Assembly (NCBI RefSeq): GCF_013283645.1 | Contig: NZ_JABEKV010000001.1 | Span: forward strand, 248,001 to 312,000 | DNA: 64,000 nt | DNA from: Sinorhizobium psoraleae | Lineage (GTDB): Bacteria; Pseudomonadota; Alphaproteobacteria; Rhizobiales; Rhizobiaceae | Reading direction: 5' to 3' | Shown: piece by piece, positions 35,690-44,109 of the stretch | How positions within the stretch are numbered: the first letter of the stretch is position 1 | Layout of the letters: each line of letters opens with the position of its first letter | Program-made: the position numbers and the translations under genes | Notes under the pieces: model-generated | Seen by the model: only the letters and a program-made list of their open reading frames with translations | Told to the model about the DNA's origin: nothing | Databases searched by the model: none

Positions 35690-36103
35690 TCAGTGCAGGG
35701 TACCGTCCTCGATTTCCGGGGCAGCCCACATCTTTTCGATGTTGTAGAACTCCCGGATTTCCGGCCGGAAAATGTGAACGATCACATCGCCGGTGTCGAT
35801 CAGCACCCAGTCGCCACCTTCAAGACCTTCGACGCGGGAATTGCCAAACCCTTCGTCCTTCAGGTCCGTGATCAGGTGGTCGGCAATCGCCATCACATGC
35901 CTGTTCGATCGCCCGGAGACAACGACCATGAAGTCTCCCAGCGCCGATTTTCCGGCAATGTTGATGGTGACGATATTTTCTGCTTTCGAGTCCTCTAGGC
36001 TTTCGAGGACCAGGTTAAGCGCACGGATAGCGGCTTCGTCGCTTGATCCCGTGCTGCGCGGGTATGCGGTTGCCGCATAACCCTTGGCGTGTACTGTTGT
36101 CAG
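35690..36103 (-). CDS. rsfS: Ribosomal silencing factor RsfS, apparent CTG start
   Basis: A predicted 137-residue protein that binds L14 and blocks subunit joining under stress. The conserved core (ALNLVLESLEDSKAENIV, SALGDFMVVVSGRSNRHV, GDWVLIDTGDVIVHIFRPEIREFYNIEKMW) begins well upstream of the first ATG (35929, which would leave only 79 residues). Reading back in frame there is no ATG, GTG or TTG before the TAG at 36116-36118. A CTG at 36103 sits 7 bases after AAAGGA and starts LTTVHAKGYAATA, so CTG is the best start. It precedes rlmH. Confidence 0.85.
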   Translation of the reverse strand: MTTVHAKGYAATAYPRSTGSSDEAAIRALNLVLESLEDSKAENIVTINIAGKSALGDFMVVVSGRSNRHVMAIADHLITDLKDEGFGNSRVEGLEGGDWVLIDTGDVIVHIFRPEIREFYNIEKMWAAPEIEDGTLH

Positions 36104-36247
36104 GGTTTTTCCTTTCTAAAAGAACAGAACAGGCACTTCCGATTCGATGATCAGGATCGAACCGTCCGTAAATGTAGGCACCAAACCATGTGGGTTTCAA
36201 GACGCGAGAAATGAATCATCGGAATTCACGCTGATTTCACCACTGCC

Positions 36248-36337
36248 TGTTGCCCTAAATCGAAGCCGATTAAGGGAGCAGCAGCAACTCAAGGCGCTAC
36301 AGCGACCTTTGCGCGTCTGATGAGACGCGCGGCGCTG
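36248..36337. repeat. RIME-type mosaic repeat, copy 9, overlapping the nadD 3' end
   Basis: TGTTGCCCTAAATC...GATTAAGGGAGCAGCAGCAACTCAAGGCGCTACAGCGACC...GCGCGTC-TGATGA-GACGCGCGGCGCTG. The nadD stop codon (36297-36299) lies inside it. Confidence 0.82.
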
Positions 36338-36947
36338 TCGAGCGAAGCGCCGTGGAACTGAGCGGCGAGCGCGGCCCATGAATGAATGTCCAGGCGGGTG
36401 CGGCGTGGAAGGCGAGCGACAGGGCATCGTCCTCGTCGATGCGGGCATAATCGAAGGTCCGGGCCATGCGCGAGGAAAGATAGGCCAGCGTCGAGCCCGG
36501 CCGGTCGACAACCGCGATCGGAAAGGTCGAGACGATCTTGCGCCAGTTCTGCCAGCGGTGGAAATTCTTGAGGTTGTCCGCGCCCATGATCCAGACGAAG
36601 CGCACGTCACGATTGCGTGCGCGCACGATTTCGAGCGTGCGCGCCGTATAGCTCTGGCCGAGCGCCTGCTCGAAAGCCGTAACCTTGATGCGCGGATTGG
36701 GAGCGATTTTCTCGCTAAGCGCGATGCGTTCAGCCAGCGGCGCGAGATCGTTGTGGTTCTTCAACGGATTGCCGGGCGTCACGATCCACCAGAGCTGGTC
36801 GAGACCCAGCTTGCGCAGCGCCGTATCGGCGACAAGGGCGTGGCCTTCATGAGGCGGGTTGAACGACCCGCCGAAGAGGCCGACCTTCATCCCGCTTTCG
36901 ACATGCGGCATGCGCAGGTAGCGCGCGTTCACTTGAGGGTGGATCAC
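36297..36947 (-). CDS. nadD: Nicotinate-nucleotide adenylyltransferase
   Basis: A 216-residue NadD that makes deamido-NAD from nicotinate mononucleotide and ATP. It has the nucleotidyltransferase motif GGSFNPPHEGH (HxGH type), FVWIMGADNLKNFHRW, and SSTALR of the ISSTxIR motif near the C-terminus. After SSTALR the last ~16 residues (STAPRVSSDAQRSL) are translated from an inserted RIME repeat, so the native C-terminus has been replaced. The start is a GTG at 36947, one base after the proA stop; an internal ATG (MPHVESG or MKVGLFG) is possible. Confidence 0.92.
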   Translation of the reverse strand: MIHPQVNARYLRMPHVESGMKVGLFGGSFNPPHEGHALVADTALRKLGLDQLWWIVTPGNPLKNHNDLAPLAERIALSEKIAPNPRIKVTAFEQALGQSYTARTLEIVRARNRDVRFVWIMGADNLKNFHRWQNWRKIVSTFPIAVVDRPGSTLAYLSSRMARTFDYARIDEDDALSLAFHAAPAWTFIHGPRSPLSSTALRSTAPRVSSDAQRSL

Positions 36948-36948
36948 G

Positions 36949-38232
36949 TCAGGACCGCACCTGTCCCGTGCCGCGCACGCGGTATTTGAACGAGGTCAGC
37001 TGTTCGACGCCGACGGGACCGCGCGCATGCATCTTGCCGGTGGCGATGCCGATCTCGCCGCCCATGCCGAACTCGCCGCCGTCGGCAAACTGCGTCGAGG
37101 CATTGTGCAGGAGGATGGCGGAATCGATCTCCGAGAAGAAGCGTTCCACCGCGGCCGGATCTTGCGCGATGATCGCTTCGGTATGGGCCGATGACCAGGT
37201 GTTGATATGGTCGATGGCGCCGGAAATGCCGTCGACCAGCTTCGCCGAAATGATCGCGTCGAGGTATTCGGTCGCCCAATCCTCGTCGGTCGCGGGCTTC
37301 AGACCCGGCAGCAGCTGTTCCAGCTCTTTCGAGACCCTGACTTCGCAGCCGGCTCCAACGAGCGCTTGCAGCAGCGGCTTCGCAAAACGATCTGCGGCGT
37401 AGCGGTCGATCAGCAGCGTTTCGGCAGCGCCGCAGATGCCGGTGCGGCGCATCTTGGCGTTGACGACGATCTTCTTCGCCATGTCCAGATCGGCTGAGGC
37501 ATCGACGTAGATGTGGCAGAGGCCTTCGAGATGCGCGAAGACCGGCACCCGCGCCTCGTTCTGGACGCGGGCGACGAGGCTTTTTCCTCCGCGCGGCACG
37601 ATGACGTCGATCGCGCCGTTGAGCCCGGACAACATGGCGCCGACGGCGGCGCGGTCGGCGACCGGCACCATCTGGATCGCATGCTCCGGAAGACCGGCGG
37701 CCTTCAGCCCCTCGACCAGGCAGGCATGGATCGCCCGCGACGAATGAAAACTGTCGGAGCCGCCGCGCAGGATCACCGCATTGCCGGCCTTGAGGCAGAG
37801 CGCGCCGGCATCGGCCGTGACGTTGGGCCGGCTTTCGTAGATCACGCCGATCACGCCGAGCGGCGTGCGCACGCGCTCGATATGCAGCCCGTTCGGGCGA
37901 TCCCATTCGGCGATCACGTCGCCGATCGGATCCTTGAACGCGGCGATGGCGCGGATGCCATCGGCCATATCGCGGATGCGGTCCCGGTTGAGTGTGAGAC
38001 GATCGATGAAGGCCTTGGCGACGCCGGTTTCCCGGGCGTTTTCAAGATCGACCGCGTTGGCCGCGAGGATTTCGTCGGTCCTGGCGACGATGGCGTCTGC
38101 CATGGCAAACAGCGCCGCGTGCTTGCGCTCGGCGCTGGCAATGGCGAGCGGGCGGCTTGCCGCCTTGGCCCGGCGGCCGATTTCCAGCATGACGCTGTTG
38201 ACGTCCTCGCCGTTCTTGGCCGCGTCAGGCAT
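36949..38232 (-). CDS. proA: Gamma-glutamyl phosphate reductase
   Basis: A 427-residue aldehyde dehydrogenase-fold enzyme: NADPH reduces glutamyl 5-phosphate to the semialdehyde in proline synthesis. The sequence shows [35 protein letters not shown] (starting near residue 115) and the catalytic cysteine in [15 protein letters not shown]. The ATG at 38232 follows AAGGCGAGG and overlaps the proB stop by eight bases; an in-frame start at 38265 is less likely. proB-proA-nadD form a compact run. Confidence 0.96.
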   Translation of the reverse strand: MPDAAKNGEDVNSVMLEIGRRAKAASRPLAIASAERKHAALFAMADAIVARTDEILAANAVDLENARETGVAKAFIDRLTLNRDRIRDMADGIRAIAAFKDPIGDVIAEWDRPNGLHIERVRTPLGVIGVIYESRPNVTADAGALCLKAGNAVILRGGSDSFHSSRAIHACLVEGLKAAGLPEHAIQMVPVADRAAVGAMLSGLNGAIDVIVPRGGKSLVARVQNEARVPVFAHLEGLCHIYVDASADLDMAKKIVVNAKMRRTGICGAAETLLIDRYAADRFAKPLLQALVGAGCEVRVSKELEQLLPGLKPATDEDWATEYLDAIISAKLVDGISGAIDHINTWSSAHTEAIIAQDPAAVERFFSEIDSAILLHNASTQFADGGEFGMGGEIGIATGKMHARGPVGVEQLTSFKYRVRGTGQVRS

Positions 38233-39406
38233 GAACCTCGCCTTTCCTCTCGTCGTTTCCATCATCGAGTCGCGCCCCGGCGGGACCCGTCAGCACCAGA
38301 TCGTCGCGGTGCACCATCGCAGTGCGGCCGGCATAGCCGAGGATCGCGGCGATCTCGGCCGACTTCTTGCCGGCGATCTGGCGCGCCTCGTCGGCATCGT
38401 AGCCGGCGAGGCCACGAGCGATTTCGCGGCCGGACATGCCGAGGATCGCAATCGTGTCGCCACGGCTGAAGCTGCCCGTCACCTGCCGGACACCGGCCGG
38501 CAGCAGGCTCTTGCCGGAGCGTAAAGCGGTTTCGGCGCCAGCGTCGATTGCAAGCGAGCCGGCCGGCAGCAGCTGCCCGGCAATCCAGGTCTTGCGCGCC
38601 GTGACCGGCGAGCCGGCCGGCGCGAACCAGGAGGAACGGGCGCCGGACTCGATCGCGTTCAGCGGATGCTCCGGCTTGCCCGAGGCGATGATCATCGCAC
38701 AACCAGCCGTCGTTGCGATCTTGCCGGCGTCGATCTTGGTACGCATGCCGCCGCGCGAAAGCTCGGAAGCCGCACCCCCGGCCATCGCCTCGATCTCCGG
38801 CGTGATTTCGGCGATCGTGTCGAGAAAGCGTGCGTTGGGGTCGAGATGCGGCGGGGCGGTGTAAAGGCCGTTGATATCCGAGAGCAGCACGAGCAGATCG
38901 GCGCCGACCATCGTTGCCACCCGGGCGGCAAGCCGGTCGTTGTCGCCATAACGGATTTCGGTGGTCGCAACCGTGTCGTTTTCGTTGATGATTGGCACCG
39001 CGCCGAGCTTCAGCAACTGGCTGATGGTTGCTCGGGCATTAAGGTAGCGGCGGCGCTCTTCCGTATCGCCTAGCGTCAGCAGGATCTGTCCTGCGATGAT
39101 CTGATCGGTCGAGAGGCTTTCCGACCAGGCGCGCGCCAATGCGATCTGGCCGACGGCGGCGGCCGCCTGGCTTTCCTCGAGCTTCAAGGCGCCCGCAGGA
39201 AGGTCCAGCACCGTTCGCCCGAGCGCAATGGCACCCGAAGAGACGACGAGCACCTCCACGCCCTTCGCCTTCAGTCCGGCAATGTCGGCGCACATGGCGT
39301 CGAGCCAAGCCTTTTTCAGCCCGGATTTGCGATCGACCAGCAGCGCCGACCCGATCTTGATGACGACCCGGCGGTATTTTTGCAGCGGCTTGCGGGTCTT
39401 TGTCAT
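38225..39406 (-). CDS. proB: Glutamate 5-kinase
   Basis: A 393-residue enzyme catalysing the ATP-dependent first step of proline synthesis. The amino-acid kinase domain ([55 protein letters not shown]) is followed by a C-terminal PUA domain (about 300-375). The PUA extension and length are those of the feedback-inhibited E. coli type. The obgE stop is two bases upstream of its start, and the proA start overlaps its stop. Confidence 0.96.
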   Translation of the reverse strand: MTKTRKPLQKYRRVVIKIGSALLVDRKSGLKKAWLDAMCADIAGLKAKGVEVLVVSSGAIALGRTVLDLPAGALKLEESQAAAAVGQIALARAWSESLSTDQIIAGQILLTLGDTEERRRYLNARATISQLLKLGAVPIINENDTVATTEIRYGDNDRLAARVATMVGADLLVLLSDINGLYTAPPHLDPNARFLDTIAEITPEIEAMAGGAASELSRGGMRTKIDAGKIATTAGCAMIIASGKPEHPLNAIESGARSSWFAPAGSPVTARKTWIAGQLLPAGSLAIDAGAETALRSGKSLLPAGVRQVTGSFSRGDTIAILGMSGREIARGLAGYDADEARQIAGKKSAEIAAILGYAGRTAMVHRDDLVLTGPAGARLDDGNDERKGEVHA

Positions 39407-39407
39407 T

Positions 39408-40484
<1,077 letters not shown>

Positions 40485-40489
40485 TTATC

Positions 40490-40650
40490 GTGCGGTTTCT
40501 TGGCTATCACAATCAATAGAGCATCGGTCTCGATGGGCGCTTCGACCCGGCGCGCATCGCCGCCTCTCTCGATCATGCCGACATCATCGCGCCGCAGGAA
40601 AAGACGCGCATCTTTCGCTGCCACGGCGATGCCGTGTCTTCGGAAAATCC
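40490..40650 (+). pseudogene. Remnant of an endonuclease/exonuclease/phosphatase-family gene
   Basis: Translation from the GTG at 40490 gives VRFLGYHNQ-stop-SIGLDGRFDPARIAASLDHADIIAPQEKTR and so on. This resembles the start of rhizobial EEP-family proteins as I recall them (MRF-x-TYN-x-Q...GLDGRFDPARIA...ADIIALQE). There is an internal TAG at 40517-40519, key residues are changed (YN to YH, LQE to PQE), and homology stops at the RIME copy at 40658. It is antisense to the surrounding genes. This is a decayed 5' fragment; the identification rests on memory of the family. Confidence 0.5.
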
Positions 40651-40657
40651 GCGAAGG

Positions 40658-40720
40658 CTACAGCGCCGTGCGTCTTTTCAGACGCACAAAGGTCGCTGTA
40701 GCACTTTGAATTGTGCAGTA
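40658..40720. repeat. RIME-type mosaic repeat, copy 10
   Basis: CTACAGCGCCGTGCGTC-TTTTCA-GACGCAC...GTCGCTGTAGCACTTTGAATTGTGCAGTA. Module A is complete and module B truncated. It sits at the breakpoint of the decayed EEP-family gene. Confidence 0.82.
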
Positions 40721-40738
40721 CCTTCGCGGGTCTCTCCT

Positions 40739-41323
40739 TCAGTTCGGCCGGCGCAGATCCGCCGCCGTCAGCCGTGTCTCGATATGCGCCACCATGGCAT
40801 TGCGGGCGAGCGCATAGATCTGGCTGCAGCCGGTGATCCTGAAGCCGAGCTTCTCCTGCACCCGCAAGGAGCCGGGATTGTCGGCAAAGACGCCCGAGTG
40901 GAGCACCGTCTCCGGCATGCGCCGGAAGAAGCGCTCGATGGCCGCATGGACCGCCTCGCTCGCGAGACCCTTGCCCCAATAGAACCGGTTCAGCCAGTAG
41001 CCGACATGCCACTGACCGTGCCGGAGCTCGATGCCGACGCAGCCGATATGGACGTCATCGCCCGTGGTGATGGCGAGCGTCCAGTCGGCCAGGACATTGG
41101 CCGCCTGGCGGTTCAGCCAGTCGAGCGCGTCCTGGTGGTCATAGGGCGCCGGGACGCGCGCCAGCGTGCGCGCGACCTGGAAATCGCCGAGCGACTGGGC
41201 GATCGCTTCGGCATCGGCAAGTCGGTGCGGCCTGAGCCGCAACCGCTCCGTCTCGATGACGGGGCAAGGGCCGGGATCAGGGCGGACGATGATCCGCGAC
41301 CGTTCGGAAACGAGCGCGTTCAT
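40739..41323 (-). CDS. GNAT-family N-acetyltransferase (RimJ/RimL-like)
   Basis: A 194-residue acetyltransferase. It begins the RimJ/L type of domain at ETERLRLRPHRLADAEAIAQSLGD, and has the acetyl-CoA-binding block YWGKGLASEAVHAAIERFF (Q/R-x-x-G-x-A motif as GKGLA) and LRVQEKLGFRITG. The ATG at 41323 overlaps the stop of the upstream GNAT gene (ATGA) and follows GGGGAGG. Two consecutive RimJ/L-type paralogues between rpmA and obgE are typical of rhizobia. Substrates are unknown. Confidence 0.87.
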   Translation of the reverse strand: MNALVSERSRIIVRPDPGPCPVIETERLRLRPHRLADAEAIAQSLGDFQVARTLARVPAPYDHQDALDWLNRQAANVLADWTLAITTGDDVHIGCVGIELRHGQWHVGYWLNRFYWGKGLASEAVHAAIERFFRRMPETVLHSGVFADNPGSLRVQEKLGFRITGCSQIYALARNAMVAHIETRLTAADLRRPN

Positions 41324-41952
41324 CGCATGCCTCCCCAGCTTCTCAGCGAAACCCAGGTCTTGCGGTCGAGCCGGTACCATTCGACGGACATCATGCCGCC
41401 CAGCGCCAGGCTGTCGACCATGCCGGAGCCCTGGAACTGGAAGCCGCACTTCTGTATGACGCGGCGCGAGGCGATGTTCATGACCCGGCAGCGCGCATCG
41501 ATCTGGTCGATGTCGCGGGTGCGGAAGGCCATGTCCGTCAGCGCCTGTGCCGCCTCGGTGGCGTAGCCCTGGTTCCAATAGGGTTCACCCAGCCAGTAGC
41601 CGAGCTCCGCCGTCTTGCCGTCGGGATGCGGCTCTATACCGCAGCAACCCAGGAATGCGCCATTGTCCGCCTTGGTAATCGCGTAGACGCACTTGCCAAT
41701 CGTGCCGGCTTTTGCGCGTCGCACGAAATCGGCCGCATCCGCCGTGGTGTAGGGATGCGGCATGCGCGAGACCATGGTGGCGATATTGGCGTTGTTGGCA
41801 AGATGGGCAAGGGCGTCGATATCGTCTTCATGGGGAGCGCGCAAAACGAGCCGTGGTGATAACAATATCGGGCAATCGGTCCTTGACCGCTGAGGCCTCA
41901 GCCTTTGTTCGGGAGACCGGGATTGGTCTTCCCTCAAGAGCTCGGTTTGCAT
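41320..41952 (-). CDS. GNAT-family N-acetyltransferase (RimJ/RimL-like)
   Basis: A 210-residue acetyltransferase and paralogue of the following gene. It has LLSPRLVLRAPHEDDIDALAHLANN, the acetyl-CoA motif YWNQGYATEAAQALTD and SRRVIQKCGFQFQG. The ATG at 41952 sits behind a strong GGAGGAAG, and the gene is coupled by an ATGA overlap to the second GNAT gene. It follows rpmA by about 130 bases. It may acetylate a ribosomal protein terminus, as RimJ/L do, but this is only suggested by family and location. Confidence 0.87.
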   Translation of the reverse strand: MQTELLREDQSRSPEQRLRPQRSRTDCPILLSPRLVLRAPHEDDIDALAHLANNANIATMVSRMPHPYTTADAADFVRRAKAGTIGKCVYAITKADNGAFLGCCGIEPHPDGKTAELGYWLGEPYWNQGYATEAAQALTDMAFRTRDIDQIDARCRVMNIASRRVIQKCGFQFQGSGMVDSLALGGMMSVEWYRLDRKTWVSLRSWGGMR

Positions 41953-42083
41953 GGTTCTTCCTCCAGACATGCGAAAAGGGGAGTTGGGTATTGCCCCATC
42001 TCCCCTTTGAAGTCTGGCTTTTGAACCTTGCGGGTGCATCAGCCGGGTCGATGAGACGCCGGCTGTTTTAGAGCGCTACCGGC

Positions 42084-42353
42084 TTATTCCGCTGCTTCCG
42101 CTTTCGGCATTACAGACACGTACACGCGGCCATTGGCCTTCGTACGGAAGTCCACGTTGCCTGCCGTAAGCGCAAAAATCGTATGGTCCTTGCCGAGGCC
42201 GACATTGGCGCCCGGATGCCACTTCGTGCCGCGCTGGCGCACGATGATGTTGCCTGCAATGACGGTTTCGCCGCCGAACTTCTTCACGCCAAGGCGCTTG
42301 GACTCAGAATCGCGACCATTGCGCGACGAACCGCCAGCTTTCTTGTGTGCCAT
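42084..42353 (-). CDS. rpmA: 50S ribosomal protein L27
   Basis: An 89-residue L27 with the canonical start [20 protein letters not shown] and the core [19 protein letters not shown]. Its N-terminal tail reaches the peptidyl transferase centre. It has no cleavable Firmicutes-type leader. It lies 32 bases downstream of rplU as a two-gene operon. Confidence 0.98.
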   Translation of the reverse strand: MAHKKAGGSSRNGRDSESKRLGVKKFGGETVIAGNIIVRQRGTKWHPGANVGLGKDHTIFALTAGNVDFRTKANGRVYVSVMPKAEAAE

Positions 42354-42385
42354 TGGTGTTCTCCTTTAAACCTTCGATCCCAAAC

Positions 42386-42760
42386 TCAGTTTGCAGCAGC
42401 TTCAGCGGCGGCTTCGGTCTTCTTCGAAGACTTCTTCGCCTTGCCGCCGGCAGCAGCGATGTCCAGGATGCGGACGGTCGTCTGATGCTGGCGATGGCCG
42501 CGCGAGCGCTTGGAGTTCTGGCGGCGGCGCTTCTTGAAGGCGATGACCTTCTTGGCGCGGCCCTGTTCCACAACTTCGGCGCTGACAACGGCACCTTCGA
42601 CAAACGGAGCACCGATGGTGGCATCGGCGCCGGCGCCGACCATCAGGATCTCGGTGAATTCAATCTTGTCGCCTTGAACGCCTTCCAGCTTTTCGATGGT
42701 GATGACGTCGTTGGCCGCCACGCGGTACTGCTTACCGCCGGTCTTGATGACTGCGAACAT
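42386..42760 (-). CDS. rplU: 50S ribosomal protein L21
   Basis: A 124-residue L21 ([43 protein letters not shown]). The conserved protein is about 102 residues; the extra ~20 are an Ala/Lys-rich tail ([20 protein letters not shown]), common in alphaproteobacteria. AAAGGATAAAG precedes the ATG. A sigma-70-like promoter is visible about 170 bases upstream. Confidence 0.97.
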   Translation of the reverse strand: MFAVIKTGGKQYRVAANDVITIEKLEGVQGDKIEFTEILMVGAGADATIGAPFVEGAVVSAEVVEQGRAKKVIAFKKRRRQNSKRSRGHRQHQTTVRILDIAAAGGKAKKSSKKTEAAAEAAAN

Positions 42761-43064
42761 TCTTTATCCTTTCATGTTCGGTCCGGCTCATTACCTCAAA
42801 AGGCAAGGCCGTCTTTTTATCAGTCGCTACATTGAGCGGAGCGCCTCGGAAAACCCTTGACCTCCACCAGTGGGTGGGCACAAACTCTTACCCTTCGCGG
42901 TGCGGGCAGACCACACCACTTCATTGCGCGGATTACGGGAATCGCTCTTCCCTGTCAAGGCGAAAGGCGCGGCCAAGCAAGATATTCTTTCCACGGCCCC
43001 TTGTCAGGGCGTAAATCTGCCGCTATGAACCCGACCGCGCCGACAAAGCGCCAACCGGCCCCGC
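42761..43064. other. Leader region of rplU-rpmA and gap before tRNA-Ser
   Basis: About 300 bases without a gene. It contains the rplU promoter and a transcribed leader of about 160 bases in which CCACCAGTGGGTGG (near 42864) forms a small palindrome. I cannot assign a known ribosomal-protein leader motif. Confidence 0.5.
42930..42958 (-). promoter_or_regulatory. Sigma-70-like promoter of rplU-rpmA
   Basis: On the minus strand TTGACA (42953-42958), a 17-base spacer and TAATCC (42930-42935) match housekeeping promoter elements and would give a start about 160 bases before rplU. Confidence 0.6.
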
Positions 43065-43154
43065 GGAGAGGTGGCAGAGTGGTTGAATGCACCGCACTCG
43101 AAATGCGGCATGGGTGCAAGCCCATCGGGGGTTCGAATCCCCCCCTCTCCGCCA
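43065..43154 (+). tRNA. tRNA-Ser(CGA)
   Basis: A 90-base class II tRNA: acceptor GGAGAGG...CCTCTCC-G-CCA, anticodon loop CT-CGA-AA in the arm CCGCA/TGCGG, a long variable arm (TGGGTGCAAGCCCA), and T-arm GGGGGTTCGAATCCCCC. The CCA is encoded. Accessory DNA begins immediately after it. Confidence 0.97.
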
Positions 43155-43468
43155 TCTATCGCCATGTTTTTTCGGCTAGCGTATTCGGCCCATCAGTAAA
43201 ACGTTGGCCGGCGCGTGGTCGGCACCTGTGAATCTATATTGCCAGCTGAGCTTTCATGAGCCTCCATGAACATACACGCGGACATCCAGTTCCGGATCCG
43301 TGATACCTGCCAAAGCGCATGAGTGCTTTCAACCCCGCCTGACAGGCGGAGAGAGGAAGACGCATGTCTCGCGATAGCGAAGGTTCATTGTTTCCAGCAA
43401 ATTCCCAATCAGCAAGAACTCGATGCAATCGCGTCGGGCGCAACTGATCCTCATCCGCCGAAGGAAAA
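43155..43468. other. Gene-free DNA right after tRNA-Ser
   Basis: About 310 bases with no convincing coding region, no long repeat of the tRNA 3' end and no integrase. The base composition is slightly less GC-rich than the core. I see nothing functional here. Confidence 0.5.
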
Positions 43469-43927
43469 ATGACCCTCGACGCGTCTGCGTCTCTCGCAAC
43501 CACCCTGGCCAATTGGATCAAGTACGGTCTGCGGTCCATAGAGGCAGATCAGCGGCTCCTCCGTGGCGAAGACGTGAACGGCTTCCATCACAAGCGTCGT
43601 ACCGGGGCAAAGCGTGCGTGCCGTCTCGATGAGGTGTACTGCGTCTCATGCAAGAACAAGCACTCCATGATCGACGAGGACATTGCCGCCAGCCTGGGCG
43701 CCGTGGCAGCTTCGTGTGTCGATGGAATGGCCCTAGGGCAAAGGGCGGGCACACAAATGGCCAATCTCGGAAGAATGGGATGTCATTCAAAGGCTGCGCT
43801 CCACCAATCCCAGACGCGAGACTCCCGGCTAATGTGTTCCGGTTCTCTCTACAGGGATTGGGCAGAATCCCACATTCGCATCCGTAAGCTCGCCGACCTT
43901 GCGCGCGGAAAAGGGCAAGCCGCCTAA
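43469..43927 (+). CDS. Putative small DNA-binding-type protein, possibly truncated
   Basis: A 152-residue frame with GAAGGA four bases before its ATG. Residues about 8-45 (ATTLANWIKYGLRSIEADQRLLRGEDVNGFHHKRR) resemble a family of rhizobial proteins, as I recall it, in which a helix-turn-helix start is followed by a zinc-ribbon-like part. Here only one CxxC (YCVSCKN) survives; the second pair is spread out and the C-terminus (from about residue 105) looks unrelated. It may be a decayed or truncated copy of a mobile-element regulator. Function is not assigned. Confidence 0.4.
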   Translation: MTLDASASLATTLANWIKYGLRSIEADQRLLRGEDVNGFHHKRRTGAKRACRLDEVYCVSCKNKHSMIDEDIAASLGAVAASCVDGMALGQRAGTQMANLGRMGCHSKAALHQSQTRDSRLMCSGSLYRDWAESHIRIRKLADLARGKGQAA

Positions 43928-44109
43928 GCCAAAGGAGCTATCCTGAGCTAGGTTACGAGGCCGATTTAATGAATTTGGGGGATGCCCTAATCCCTTTTTG
44001 AAGCTCGCTGCTGCCAACCGGCTTTGCTACCCTAAGCAAGGTGTTTGCGGATCATCAGTGCCGTGCGCATGGCCTTCGTGCCAGCCGCGCATGGACGGAA
44101 GGATCAGAA

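Noticed and set aside
43065-43154. An att site duplication of the tRNA-Ser 3' end
   Set aside because: I looked for a second copy of the GGTTCGAATCC...CTCTCCGCCA end in the following 20 kb and found none, so integration is suspected but not shown.
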